Shown here: piece after piece, positions 1 through 7,830 of the stretch
How positions within the stretch are numbered: position 1 is the first letter of the stretch
Layout of the letters: each line of letters starts with the position of its first letter
NCBI RefSeq assembly: GCF_030209835.1
Contig: NZ_JARVRF010000010.1
Coordinates: forward strand, 1-64,000
Reading direction: 5' to 3'
DNA length: 64,000 nt
From: Arthrobacter sp. efr-133-R2A-120
Lineage (GTDB): Bacteria; Actinomycetota; Actinomycetes; Actinomycetales; Micrococcaceae
The notes under the pieces: generated by a model
Databases searched by the model: none
The model's input: only the letters and a program-made list of their open reading frames with translations
Told to the model about the DNA's origin: nothing
Position numbers and translations under genes: made by a program

Positions 1-326
1 TACGCGATGCACGCCGGAGCGTCCGGACCCAGGCCCTGGTACCAGCGCGGCTCGCACAGGTACCGGTCCAGGTCCGCAGCCGCGTGCTGCACACGCTCTA
101 CGACTGCGGCGTCCGCTGCGAGCTCATGCAGTTCCTCGCGGCTGACCAAGCCCAGGAAGGTCATCGGGTCATATTTGCTTTGTTCCCAGGCCTCGGCGTT
201 CAGCGCGGAGAACAATTCACGTGTCGGCAAATGCCACGACCAGCGCAGGTTCTTCGCCAATCGTGCCAACGGGGCGATTGCTTCCGGCAGAACCGTTCGT
301 ACAGTGAACCGTCGAATCGCTTTCAC
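1..326 (-). CDS. glgP: Alpha-glucan (glycogen) phosphorylase, N-terminal part, runs off window
   Basis: The first 108 codons of a gene that continues beyond base 1. The translation opens with MKAIRRFTVRTVLPE and continues with NLRWSWHLPTRELF, the hallmark N-terminus of the bacterial alpha-glucan phosphorylase family (GT35), which releases glucose-1-phosphate from glycogen or maltodextrins. I chose the GTG at 326-324 because the conserved family N-terminus begins there and GAAGGTGG lies just upstream. The GTG overlaps the stop of a 17-codon ORF in the next frame (GTGA), which would allow translational coupling. Catalytic and PLP-binding parts lie outside the window, so function rests on the N-terminal domain only. 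A LacI-family regulator gene lies upstream on the same strand, with an operator-like palindrome between them. Confidence 0.85.
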   Translation of the reverse strand, partial: MKAIRRFTVRTVLPEAIAPLARLAKNLRWSWHLPTRELFSALNAEAWEQSKYDPMTFLGLVSREELHELAADAAVVERVQHAAADLDRYLCEPRWYQGLGPDAPACIA

Positions 327-376
327 TTCCGGCCACCTTCGAACGCGGACAGAGCCGGTGTGGTCAACGTTTCCAT
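323..376 (-). CDS. Possible 17-aa leader peptide of glgP
   Basis: A short ORF, METLTTPALSAFEGGRK then TGA, starts at ATG 376-374. It is preceded by a near-ideal Shine-Dalgarno site (GGAGG, 7 bases before ATG), clearly better than the one in front of glgP. Its stop codon overlaps the glgP GTG start as GTGA. This suggests ribosomes load at the leader and restart on glgP, or that the leader modulates glgP translation. No homologue is recognised, and the peptide has no obvious run of regulatory codons. It could be chance, but the ribosome site and the exact overlap argue for translation. Confidence 0.5.
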   Translation of the reverse strand: METLTTPALSAFEGGRK

Positions 377-472
377 GCGGGTACCTCCAAGAGGTTGTTG
401 TGATGATTGGGGGATGTTGGCTAAGGGGTGGGCGCTCGGTGAGGAGGCTTCTACGGGCACCACCAGCGCAGG

Positions 473-484
473 GCAAGCGCTTAC
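473..484. promoter_or_regulatory. LacI-family operator-like palindrome upstream of glgP
   Basis: GCAAGCGCTTAC contains the perfect 8-bp palindrome AAGCGCTT with the central CG step typical of LacI/GalR-family operators. It lies about 100 bases upstream of the leader ORF of glgP. The nearest candidate regulator is the LacI-family gene at 935-1960. Binding is inferred from motif shape only. The rest of the 377-934 intergenic stretch holds no gene that I recognise. Confidence 0.35.
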
Positions 485-850
485 ATATTTAGAGCGGGCA
501 ACATTGGCCCCTCCGGCGCCCGGTCCTGAAACTCAGACGCAGATGGTGGTCGCCGACTTCCGTCCTCGCACTATTCCGGGCCTTGTCGGCCCTGTAATAA
601 GGGGACGCGGTTGCTCGTGGACCCGTTGCGAAAGCTTAGGAATTCCCGTTCAGGGCGGGCTGACATCGACCGCATTTTCAACTCGGGGTATTGGTACCGA
701 ATGATTCCAAGCACGACTTACTTCCTTAGTCTCCGGGAACACTGATCGGTGACCATCCGCCATGTTGTATCAGGAGGAATCCCATCGCCGTTCGTCGACG
801 CGCCTTGTCGACGCGGGTCGATGGCTCGACAGTAGTTGGCGGCGCAACGG

Positions 851-877
851 TGTGTCAAATGTCACAATCACGTGTGA
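851..877. promoter_or_regulatory. Overlapping CRP/GlxR-like inverted motifs in the glgP upstream region
   Basis: TGTGTCAAATGTCACA (851-866) matches the CRP/GlxR-type consensus TGTGA-N6-TCACA with one mismatch. It overlaps TCACAATCACGTGTGA (862-877), the same half-sites in inverted order. GlxR-type cAMP regulators control carbohydrate genes in related actinobacteria. The site lies about 475 bases from glgP and just after the lacI-type gene, so its target is unclear and a chance match is possible. Confidence 0.25.
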
Positions 878-934
878 TGGAACCGCGTAATGAATGCCTC
901 GAATTCGCGGATTGCACCCGGCGGCGCGGTGATT

Positions 935-1960
935 CTATGGCTGGGTGGCGCGTGCCACGGCGGTGCTCCCGCGCAACGTCAGCACCGGTTCAGCGAGCCA
1001 TTGCAGGGCATCTGCGCCCTCGCTCCTGAGGCGCCGGGTGAGGAATTGTGCTGCCTCGCGCCCCATGACGCCGGGTTCGGCGGACGCCGTCGTCAGGGCT
1101 GGCATGAAGCGCTCCGCTGAGCCGGCACTGGTGTTGATCGCGACAATGGAGAGAGACTCGGGGACTCGCCAACCGTGGGCCGCCGCCGCACCCAGAAGGC
1201 CTGCAGTAGCCGCTTCGTTGATCATCACGAGTCCGGTTGTTTCCGGGGACGCCTCAAGAATCCGTGCGAACACCTCGCGGCCGCCGGCAAGCGAGCTCGT
1301 TGCCGGGAACAGCCGTGCAGTGATCCCGTGCCGCGATGCGGCAGCTGCCACGGCATCCCAGGATCGGACCATCGGGCCGTATCCGCTCTCCAAGGACTCA
1401 CGCGAATGCGTCACGAGGCCGATTTCCGTGTGCCCCAGGCTGGCGAGGTGCGACACTGCGAGCTCGCCCATGGCTTCAAAATCCGCGTCCACGAATGTCA
1501 AGCCCGCGGCATCCGCGGGCCGTCCGATCGTGACGAATGGAACCCCCGTTTCCAAAAGGACTGGAATCCGTTCGTCGAATGACCTGACTTCCATAAGGAG
1601 GATTCCATCCACCAGGCCTTGGGCCACGATCCGCTGCATCTCGCCCAGGTCGTCGGGGTCCATTGGCCACAGAAGAAGATGGTATCCGTCAACGCGCGCT
1701 TGTTCGGCAGCACCTTGGACGTATTCGAATTCCGTGGTGTTCATGCCTTGCTCCCCGACCGGGAAAATCAAGGAGACAATTCCGGTCCGTTTGCCGGCCA
1801 GACCCTGGGCGAGCAGGTTCGGCGTATAGCCAAGGTCGGACATGGCCTGCAGGATGCGCTCACGCGTTTCGGGCGCAATCGGCCGGACACCGCTGAGGGC
1901 ATAGGACACGGTGCTCCTGGAAACGCCGGCTACCCGCGCAACATCGGCCATAGTTACCAA
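935..1960 (-). CDS. LacI-family transcriptional regulator
   Basis: 341 aa with the standard LacI/GalR layout. An N-terminal helix-turn-helix (about residues 4-24, MADVARVAGVSRSTVSYALS) is followed by a hinge (GYTPNLLAQGLAGKRTG) and a periplasmic-binding-like sugar-sensing domain from about residue 62. The length is normal for the family. The TTG start at 1960 has GGGGGA six bases upstream; an ATG three codons later is possible but badly spaced. The effector cannot be read from sequence. Its position upstream of glgP on the same strand, with an AAGCGCTT palindrome between them, suggests control of glycogen or maltodextrin use or of itself. That link is inference. Confidence 0.85.
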   Translation of the reverse strand: MVTMADVARVAGVSRSTVSYALSGVRPIAPETRERILQAMSDLGYTPNLLAQGLAGKRTGIVSLIFPVGEQGMNTTEFEYVQGAAEQARVDGYHLLLWPMDPDDLGEMQRIVAQGLVDGILLMEVRSFDERIPVLLETGVPFVTIGRPADAAGLTFVDADFEAMGELAVSHLASLGHTEIGLVTHSRESLESGYGPMVRSWDAVAAAASRHGITARLFPATSSLAGGREVFARILEASPETTGLVMINEAATAGLLGAAAAHGWRVPESLSIVAINTSAGSAERFMPALTTASAEPGVMGREAAQFLTRRLRSEGADALQWLAEPVLTLRGSTAVARATQP

Positions 1961-2048
1961 GGACTATCCCCCTGTATTGTCGGTGGCTGGTCAGCGATGG
2001 GCCCGCGAATCGCCGCAGTCCGCCAGGCGGCGATGCCCACCAATAGTA

Positions 2049-2062
2049 AACCGTAATCGGTT
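2049..2062. promoter_or_regulatory. Inverted repeat in front of the LacI-type gene, candidate autoregulatory operator
   Basis: AACCGTAATCGGTT is a perfect 5-bp inverted repeat with a 4-base spacer, about 90 bases upstream of the repressor start and inside a relatively AT-rich, promoter-like stretch. LacI-family genes often repress themselves through such sites. Nothing else supports it. Confidence 0.3.
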
Positions 2063-2157
2063 GGTAAAGTGACGCAGACATGCTGAACCCACTGTTGCAT
2101 ACACTCGGCGGCTACGCGAGGGTGCGCTCGGCCACTCTCGAGTACCGCGTGCTTAGA

Positions 2158-2222
2158 GCAACGCGGGGTCACTTACGGCCCATAAAGTCCGCTGGGACGG
2201 GCCGTAAGTGACCCCGCGTTGC
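2158..2222. repeat. Perfect 24-bp inverted repeat with nested hairpin (REP-like element)
   Basis: Arms 2158-2181 and 2199-2222 are exact reverse complements (24 of 24). The 17-base spacer contains a second small stem (GTCC/GGAC). There is no T-run on either side, so a simple intrinsic terminator is not the obvious reading. A repetitive extragenic palindrome or MITE-like repeat is more likely. It lies between the lacI-type promoter region and the tRNA-Ala terminators. I did not notice a second copy in this window, though I could not search exhaustively. Confidence 0.7.
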
Positions 2223-2258
2223 GCTAGCCCCAGGCGCACCTCGCGGCCCGGCAACACA

Positions 2259-2294
2259 CAAAAGGGAACCACCAGATCTGGTGGTTCCCTTTTG
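2259..2294. terminator. 36-bp perfect palindrome, probable bidirectional terminator
   Basis: The 36 bases are exactly self-complementary around AGATCT, with arms that begin CAAAAGGG and end CCCTTTTG. As RNA this forms a long GC-containing stem whose 3' side ends in a short U-run on both strands. It fits a backup terminator downstream of tRNA-Ala on the minus strand, next to the hairpin at 2303-2349. Confidence 0.6.
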
Positions 2295-2302
2295 GTAAAA
2301 GC

Positions 2303-2349
2303 AGAGGCCCCGCCCGGAACTTTGAACCAAAGTCTCAGGCAGGGCCTCT
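2303..2349 (-). terminator. Intrinsic terminator of tRNA-Ala
   Basis: On the minus strand AGAGGCCCTGCC pairs with GGCGGGGCCTCT across a loop, followed by GCTTTTACC. It begins two bases after the tRNA CCA end, so it is the natural 3' end of the tRNA transcript. Confidence 0.65.
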
Positions 2350-2350
2350 A

Positions 2351-2426
2351 TGGTGGAGCTGAGGGGACTCGAACCCCTGACCCCCTGCATGCCATGCAGG
2401 TGCGCTACCAGCTGCGCCACAGCCCC
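2351..2426 (-). tRNA. tRNA-Ala (anticodon GGC), CCA encoded
   Basis: Reads as a complete cloverleaf on the minus strand. The acceptor arm GGGGCTG pairs with CAGCTCC, the anticodon stem is CCTGC/GCAGG with loop ATGGCAT (anticodon GGC), and the T-arm is GGGG-TTCGAGT-CCCC. Discriminator A is followed by an encoded CCA. It lies downstream of rsfS and is followed by strong hairpins. Confidence 0.95.
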
Positions 2427-2569
2427 ATATTTTCGCCGCTTCAGAGACCGTGAACTGGCTTGAAAACCTCATCCAGCTTTCGGATTCCTCCGAAGCAACT
2501 CAAATATCTTAGAACAGCATTTCCGAAAATTCCAAATCGGGCATATTCAGTTGGTTTGCGGCTTGGCGC

Positions 2570-2968
2570 CTAGGATTCCTCGACGGCAGGAGCCTTCGCC
2601 GAGGCGTCGTCACCGAGTTCCAGGTCCACAACCGGGCAGTCTTTCCACAGGCGTTCCAGCGCGTAGAAGACCCTGTCCTCGGAGTGCTGGACGTGCACCA
2701 CGATGTCGGCGTAGTCCAACAGGACCCAGCGGCCTTCGGAACGCCCTTCGCGGCGTACCGGGCGGAGGTCCTGCTTGAGCAGTTCTTCCTCGATGCCGTC
2801 GACGATTGCGTTGACCTGGCGTTCGGTCGGGGCCGAGGCGATCAGGAAGACGTCAGTCAGGGCCAGACGTTCGCTGACGTCCAAGGCGATGATGTCCTCG
2901 GCCAGCTTGTCCGCTGCCGCCCGGGCGGCGTGGCGGGCCAAGAGGACGGATTGTTCATGTGCAGTCAC
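2570..2968 (-). CDS. rsfS: Ribosomal silencing factor RsfS (Iojap/YbeB family)
   Basis: 132 aa. RsfS binds ribosomal protein uL14 on the free 50S subunit and blocks subunit joining in starvation. The family core is visible: IIALDVSERLALTDVFLIAS, then ERQVNAIVDGIEEELL, GRWVLLDYADIVVHV and FYALERLW. An acidic tail follows. I chose GTG at 2968 because AAGGAG lies just upstream and the conserved domain starts soon after; the longer reading frame to 3019 adds residues without a ribosome site. It follows nadD and the tail-anchored protein, the common nadD-rsfS arrangement in bacteria. Confidence 0.93.
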   Translation of the reverse strand: MTAHEQSVLLARHAARAAADKLAEDIIALDVSERLALTDVFLIASAPTERQVNAIVDGIEEELLKQDLRPVRREGRSEGRWVLLDYADIVVHVQHSEDRVFYALERLWKDCPVVDLELGDDASAKAPAVEES

Positions 2969-3031
2969 GGGACTCCTTGTATGCGGCTTCGAGAATGAAC
3001 GAAGCCTGTTCGGTGGCAAAAGCCGTTATGG

Positions 3032-4276
3032 TCAGCGGGAAAGTCCGCTGGTGATCATGATGATGCCCGCGATCAGGGCGATGGCTCCGATGCCAACGAG
3101 TCCAAGGACCAGAAGCCGGGTACGCTTGGCGCGCCCAAGTCCCGCCGTCGCGGCGTCGAGCGGTTCAAGTCCGTAAGCCGAACTTGCCGAAACGGGCGGA
3201 TGTTCGGCCGCTTCCGCGAGTGCCCCACCGTCCGATGCGGAGCCCGACGCCGGGCGTCGACCAGCCGCTTTCGCAGCGGCCTCGGCGCGCGCCAGCACTC
3301 CTGCCCGGCCGCGCAGGCTCCGTGGCTTGCCCGACGCCGACTGCCCAGGCTTCAGTTTCGGAGCGGGGGACGTCACAAGGGGAACAAAGGTGGTGCCGGG
3401 CGGCTTCATGACGGGACGTTCGAGTCCCGGAACCTTGACGAATTCCAGGGGCGTCACCATGGCCAGGTTGCTGGCCACAGAAGGTTCAGCACGGACCGGA
3501 CCAGCAGGACGGCTGTTCTGCTCAGCGAGCTTCTGCTTGGCCATCGCCCTCTTGTTGAGGATCGCCTCGCGTTCAGCCTGGGCGATTTGTTCAGCCAAAG
3601 CAACCGGATCGGCCGGCTCAGGGTCGGTTCCGGACACCTCGGATTCAGCCGCCGGGACTTTCTGCACGGCTGATTCCATTGCCGCGATGTGCTCAAGCTT
3701 GTTGGACTGATTGTTCGCCTGGGCAGCCAAGAGCTCGCGGGCCATCAAGGCCTGTTCCACCGTCATTTCCGGTGCACCGGGAGGGGGGCCTGCCGTAACG
3801 CGGACACCGCCGCCAGGCAACACGCCCGGGCGTTCAGGGCCGGGCTGCTGCTTGCCGGGAGTCTGCGCCAGGCTGCTGGATGTCCTCGGCCCGGATCCTG
3901 GTGCGGCCACCACGGGGATCGCCGAGGTGCCGGGGGCAACCTCCTCCTGCAATTGCTGCAGGCGCAACTGACGGCGCGTGGGTGGACCGCCGCGGGAAAG
4001 CTGCTGCTCCTTGTCCGCGAGTTCCTTGATGGCGCGGAGAGCTGCACGGTCGCGTGCACGCGCCTGGGAAGAACGTTCCGCGGAGGGTTTGGCGTCCAGC
4101 GGAGCATCGGCCACCCGGCGCACCCGATTGGCCGAAGCTCCACCGGACGCGTGGTTGGCGTCGTCGGTGGTAACGGCCTCGGCTACTCCGGGACTTGCGC
4201 CGGTTTCTTCCAGGCGTGCGTCCCGGGCTCGTCGAAGCTCGCGCCGGCTAGGGATGGGGGGCTGTTCCTGGCTCAT
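3032..4276 (-). CDS. Tail-anchored, Pro/Ala-rich membrane protein of unknown function
   Basis: 414 aa, not recognised. The first about 380 residues are low-complexity, rich in Ala, Pro, Arg and Glu, and probably disordered. Two similar basic motifs are visible (PSRRELRRARDARLEE near the start, PTRRQLRLQQLQEE near residue 101). One hydrophobic segment at about 388-410 (LLVLGLVGIGAIALIAGIIM) ends the protein, so it should be tail-anchored with the bulk in the cytoplasm. It starts 7 bases after nadD stops and precedes rsfS, so the three are probably co-transcribed. The wobble-base GC bias matches its neighbours, so it is a real gene. Confidence 0.75.
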   Translation of the reverse strand: MSQEQPPIPSRRELRRARDARLEETGASPGVAEAVTTDDANHASGGASANRVRRVADAPLDAKPSAERSSQARARDRAALRAIKELADKEQQLSRGGPPTRRQLRLQQLQEEVAPGTSAIPVVAAPGSGPRTSSSLAQTPGKQQPGPERPGVLPGGGVRVTAGPPPGAPEMTVEQALMARELLAAQANNQSNKLEHIAAMESAVQKVPAAESEVSGTDPEPADPVALAEQIAQAEREAILNKRAMAKQKLAEQNSRPAGPVRAEPSVASNLAMVTPLEFVKVPGLERPVMKPPGTTFVPLVTSPAPKLKPGQSASGKPRSLRGRAGVLARAEAAAKAAGRRPASGSASDGGALAEAAEHPPVSASSAYGLEPLDAATAGLGRAKRTRLLVLGLVGIGAIALIAGIIMITSGLSR

Positions 4277-4283
4277 TCAAAAC

Positions 4284-4913
4284 TCACTCGGTACGGGCTT
4301 GGTGTTCTGATCCGGTCATAGCATGCAGGGGCTCCCCCATGCCGGGTTTGCCCGAGTACAGCTTGTATTTGGCGATGTACTGGACCACACCATCAGGAAC
4401 GAGGTACCAGACCGGATTGCCTGCACCGACGCGGGCGCGGCAATCCGTCGAGGAGATCGCCATGGCGGGCACTTCCAGCAGGCTGACGTCCTCCCTGCCC
4501 ATGCCATCAAGGACATGACCAGGCCGGGTGACACCGACAAAGTGCGCCAAGGACCAAAGCTCGTCGACGTCTTTCCAGGACAGGATCTGCGCCAGGGCGT
4601 CCGCGCCCGTGATGAAGAACAGGTCCGCATCCGGCCTCTGGGTCCGCAGATCCCTGAGGGTGTCGATGGTGAACGTGGGACCGGGGCGGTCCACGTCCAC
4701 GCGGCTCACCGTGAAATTGGGGTTGGAAGCCGTGGCAATGACCGTCATCAAGTACCGGTGCTCAGCTTCGCTGACCTGCTTGTGCGACTTCTGCCAGGGC
4801 TGTCCGGTGGGCACGAAGACCACCTCGTCCAAGCGGAACTTGGCAGCAACCTCACTGGCAGCAACCAAGTGGCCGTGGTGGATGGGATCGAAGGTCCCAC
4901 CCATCACGCCCAA
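4284..4913 (-). CDS. nadD: Nicotinate-nucleotide adenylyltransferase
   Basis: Adenylates nicotinate mononucleotide in NAD biosynthesis. About 209 aa. The nucleotidyltransferase signature [11 protein letters not shown] is at residues 5-15, PTGQPWQK and the C-terminal SST-x2-R motif (SSTDCRAR) are present, and the length matches the family. The start is uncertain. TTG at 4913, GTG at 4907 and ATG at 4904 all leave a workable N-terminus, none has a good ribosome site, and the frame stays open upstream (a possible ATT lies near 4961). The next gene downstream begins 7 bases after the stop. Confidence 0.93.
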   Translation of the reverse strand: MGVMGGTFDPIHHGHLVAASEVAAKFRLDEVVFVPTGQPWQKSHKQVSEAEHRYLMTVIATASNPNFTVSRVDVDRPGPTFTIDTLRDLRTQRPDADLFFITGADALAQILSWKDVDELWSLAHFVGVTRPGHVLDGMGREDVSLLEVPAMAISSTDCRARVGAGNPVWYLVPDGVVQYIAKYKLYSGKPGMGEPLHAMTGSEHQARTE

Positions 4914-4959
4914 GCGAAGTCGGCGCCCCGTTTCCTCGAAGGGTTTTGCGGCGGAAATG

Positions 4960-5193
4960 TTAGTGACCCAGCCCTGGGTGCTTGGCCGGGTGCTGCCGGT
5001 GCGGGTCTGAGTGCTCGTCGACTGCGTCGTGACGGTTGCCGAGGTTCGTGTAGGAGACTGCCACGAACATCAGGACCAGCAGGATGCAGAACATGGAGAT
5101 GCCGAAGACGAAAGGAGGAACCCACAACGGCGCCGGCGCCTCGCTTTCGCCCCCTTGAGCGAGAATGGAAATGGCGATCTGCTGAAACTGCAT
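4960..5193 (-). CDS. Small single-pass membrane protein
   Basis: 77 aa with one clear transmembrane segment (about residues 24-46, [20 protein letters not shown]) and a hydrophilic His/Asp-rich tail. GGGGAG sits four bases before the ATG, a good ribosome site. It lies between proA and nadD on the same strand with short gaps, so it is probably in the same operon. I do not recognise a characterised family. Confidence 0.7.
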   Translation of the reverse strand: MQFQQIAISILAQGGESEAPAPLWVPPFVFGISMFCILLVLMFVAVSYTNLGNRHDAVDEHSDPHRQHPAKHPGLGH

Positions 5194-5272
5194 TTTCTCC
5201 CCTAGCGGTTCAAAGGATTTCGACGGCGGATCCTCCCACCGTTCAGGACTTCTGTTCTATGTTACAGCGTCG

Positions 5273-6643
5273 CTAGCCCCGGACTTGGCCTTCACCTTGG
5301 ACGATCCACTTCGTGGTGGTCAGCTCGGTGAGGCCCATGGGACCGCGTGCGTGCAGCTTCTGGGTAGAGATTCCCACCTCGGCACCGAGTCCGAGCTCGC
5401 CTCCGTCGGTGAAACGCGTGGAAGCGTTCACGATGACCGCCGCGGAGTCGATGTCCGCAATGAACTTCTCGGCGTTCGCCAGGTTGTTCGTCAGGATGGC
5501 TTCCGTGTGGCCGGTCGACCACTTGCGGATGTGCGCGACTGCCTCGTCGAGGTTGTCCACCATCGCAACCGCGAGGTCAAGGTCCATGTATTCCGTGGCC
5601 CAATCGACGTCGTCGGCCGGGACTGTTTCCACGGAACCGGACAGCGCCGCTTGAATCCGCGGATCGACATGCAAGGTGACCCCGGCGGCGCGCAAAGCGG
5701 TGGCAACGGCGGGCAGCACAGTGGATTTCGAGTGCACCAGGAGAGTCTCCACGGTGTTGCACACGCTTGGACGCTGGGTCTTGGCGTTAAGCAGGATATC
5801 GACGGCCATCTCTTCACTCGCGGATTCGTCGATGAAGATGTGCACATTGCCTTCGCCGGTCTCAATGACGGGCACGGAAGAGTTGTTCACCACAGTCTGA
5901 ATCAGGTCCCGTCCACCACGGGGAATCAGCACGTCCACCCGGCCGCGGGCACGCATGAGGACGTTGGCGCCCTCGCGTCCGAATTGGTCCACGCTCTGGA
6001 CGGCATCGGCCGGCAACCCAACGGATTCCAGCGCATCGCGGAGGATGGTCACAAGGGCTGCGTTGGTGTGCGCGGCAGCCGATCCGCCGCGCAGGATCAC
6101 GGCATTGCCGCTCTTCAAGGCGAGCCCGGCGATGTCGACCGTGACGTTGGGGCGGGCCTCGTAGATCGCTGCGACTACTCCCATGGGCACGTTGATCTGG
6201 CGCAAGCGCAGTCCGTTGGGGAGGGTTTGGCCCCGGACGACGTTGCCGACAGGATCCGGCAAGCCTGCCAGGTTTTCAAGGGCAGCCACGAGGCCGTCGA
6301 TGCGGGCAGGAGTCAAGGTCAGTCGGTCCAGCATGGCAGCGGAGGTGCCGTTGTTGCGGCCAGACTCAACATCCTTCGCGTTGGCGGCGAGGATTGACTC
6401 CTGCTGTTCCCCGAGGGCGGCGCAGATAGCGTGAAGGGCGCGGTCCTTCCAGGCACGGTTCGCCTGGGCCATACGACGCGCGGCCTGCCGCGAGCGGTCC
6501 GCGATCGAGTGCACGGCCGCCTCCACCTGCTCAGGGGTGAGCGGCGCGGTTCCCAGCTCCGGAGTTTCCGGCACCTGGGCGGCATTGCCGGAAGTCAGGG
6601 CGTCGGTCATCACAGGAGAATCAGGGGTAAGGGCCTCAGTCAT
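5273..6643 (-). CDS. proA: Gamma-glutamyl phosphate reductase
   Basis: 456 aa. Catalyses NADPH reduction of glutamyl-5-phosphate to the semialdehyde, the second step of proline synthesis. The aldehyde-dehydrogenase-type fold is evident: PMGVVAAIYEARPNVTVD, LKSGNAVILRGGSAA and LIPRGGRDLI. The catalytic cysteine lies at about residue 295 (QRPSVCNTVETLL). The family domain begins near residue 40, so the first about 35 residues are a variable extension. The ATG overlaps the proB stop by four bases (ATGA), so the two are translationally coupled. Confidence 0.97.
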   Translation of the reverse strand: MTEALTPDSPVMTDALTSGNAAQVPETPELGTAPLTPEQVEAAVHSIADRSRQAARRMAQANRAWKDRALHAICAALGEQQESILAANAKDVESGRNNGTSAAMLDRLTLTPARIDGLVAALENLAGLPDPVGNVVRGQTLPNGLRLRQINVPMGVVAAIYEARPNVTVDIAGLALKSGNAVILRGGSAAAHTNAALVTILRDALESVGLPADAVQSVDQFGREGANVLMRARGRVDVLIPRGGRDLIQTVVNNSSVPVIETGEGNVHIFIDESASEEMAVDILLNAKTQRPSVCNTVETLLVHSKSTVLPAVATALRAAGVTLHVDPRIQAALSGSVETVPADDVDWATEYMDLDLAVAMVDNLDEAVAHIRKWSTGHTEAILTNNLANAEKFIADIDSAAVIVNASTRFTDGGELGLGAEVGISTQKLHARGPMGLTELTTTKWIVQGEGQVRG

Positions 6644-7830
6644 TCTCCAAGTTTAGTGGAGCGGGAGGGCTGAACCAGTACGAGGTCGTCAACATGAACA
6701 ACTACGCGGTCATATCCGCGGCCAAGGTCCTTGGCGAGTTCCTTGGTTGAACGGCCAAGCATGCGGGGAAGCTCTTCGGCGGAGTAGTTGACCAGCCCCC
6801 TGGCAATGACGGTGCCCTCGGCAGAAACCATCTCCACGGGATCGCCCGGCTCGAAGTCTCCCTGCACCGACGATATTCCGGCGGGCAGCAGCGATGTGTG
6901 GCGGTCGCGCACGGCTTTGACTGCGCCGTCGTCGAGCACTAAACGGCCCCGGACGGAAGCGAGGTGGGCCAGCCACAGCAGGCGCACGGGCTTGCGGTTG
7001 CCGTTGATGGCGAACCACGTGCCCACGTCCTCGCCGGCCAGTGCGGCGGCGGCATTGGCCGTGGACGTCACGAGGGCGTGGATGCCGGAGCCTGCGGCGA
7101 TGGACGCCGCCTCCACTTTCGTGGTCATGCCGCCGGTGCCGACACCGGCTTTGCCGGCCTTGCCGATGGTCACGCCGACCAGGTCGGCGGGACCGGTGAC
7201 GAGCGGAATGCGCTTGGCACCCAACGACGGCGGACCGTCATACAGGGCGTCTACGTCGGAAAGCAGGACCAACGCATCCGCCCGCACAAGGTGCGCCACC
7301 AAAGCGGCCAGGCGATCGTTGTCGCCAAAGCGGATTTCGTGCGTTGCCACGGTGTCGTTTTCGTTCACGACAGGCACGACGCCGAGGTTTAGCAGACGGT
7401 CAAGCGCCCGGTATGCGTTGCTGTGCTGGGTTCGCCGCATCAAGTCATCCGCAGTCAACAGGACCTGGCTGACCGTGACCCCGTGCGCCGCGAAAGCCTG
7501 CGAGTAGCGCGCCATCAAAAGCCCTTGGCCCACACTGGCTGCAGCCTGCTGCGTAGCGAGGTCCTTGGGACGCTTGGCGAGCCCGAGCGGTGCTAGACCC
7601 GCCGCGATCGCACCGGACGAGACCAGGATGATCTCCGTCCCGGAATTCCGCTTCTCGGCCAAGGCGTGGACGAGGGCAGTCAGCGCTTTTTCCGAGATGC
7701 CGCCTTTGATGCTGGTCAGCGAAGACGAACCTACTTTGACCACGATCCGCTTGGCGCCGGCCAGCGCCTGGCGTTCCGCGGCGTCGTCGCCTTCCGTGAA
7801 TTCAGCGATACGGGCCGTGCTAGTCGTCAT
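6640..7830 (-). CDS. proB: Glutamate 5-kinase with PUA domain
   Basis: 396 aa. Phosphorylates glutamate in the first, feedback-controlled step of proline synthesis. The amino-acid-kinase domain (about residues 25-290) has [22 protein letters not shown], the NENDTVA motif and the [12 protein letters not shown] motif. A C-terminal PUA domain (about 300-385) follows. Its first codons overlap the end of obg by 11 bases, and its last four bases overlap proA, so obg, proB and proA form one transcription unit. Confidence 0.97.
   Translation of the reverse strand: MTTSTARIAEFTEGDDAAERQALAGAKRIVVKVGSSSLTSIKGGISEKALTALVHALAEKRNSGTEIILVSSGAIAAGLAPLGLAKRPKDLATQQAAASVGQGLLMARYSQAFAAHGVTVSQVLLTADDLMRRTQHSNAYRALDRLLNLGVVPVVNENDTVATHEIRFGDNDRLAALVAHLVRADALVLLSDVDALYDGPPSLGAKRIPLVTGPADLVGVTIGKAGKAGVGTGGMTTKVEAASIAAGSGIHALVTSTANAAAALAGEDVGTWFAINGNRKPVRLLWLAHLASVRGRLVLDDGAVKAVRDRHTSLLPAGISSVQGDFEPGDPVEMVSAEGTVIARGLVNYSAEELPRMLGRSTKELAKDLGRGYDRVVVHVDDLVLVQPSRSTKLGE

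Noticed and set aside
84..704. 206-aa plus-strand open frame at the left edge
   Set aside because: It is antisense to the glgP start and crosses the leader and its ribosome site. Its composition is not protein-like and no family is visible.
4907..4961. ATT as start codon of nadD
   Set aside because: The frame is open to an ATT near 4961, but no Shine-Dalgarno site is near it and the shorter forms already hold the complete nucleotidyltransferase motif. Unlike the GT87 pair, nothing forces the ATT.
5285..6397. 370-aa plus-strand open frame
   Set aside because: Lies wholly antisense to proA; high GC creates long antisense frames. The amino acid make-up (His/Gly/Arg-rich) is typical of such shadows.
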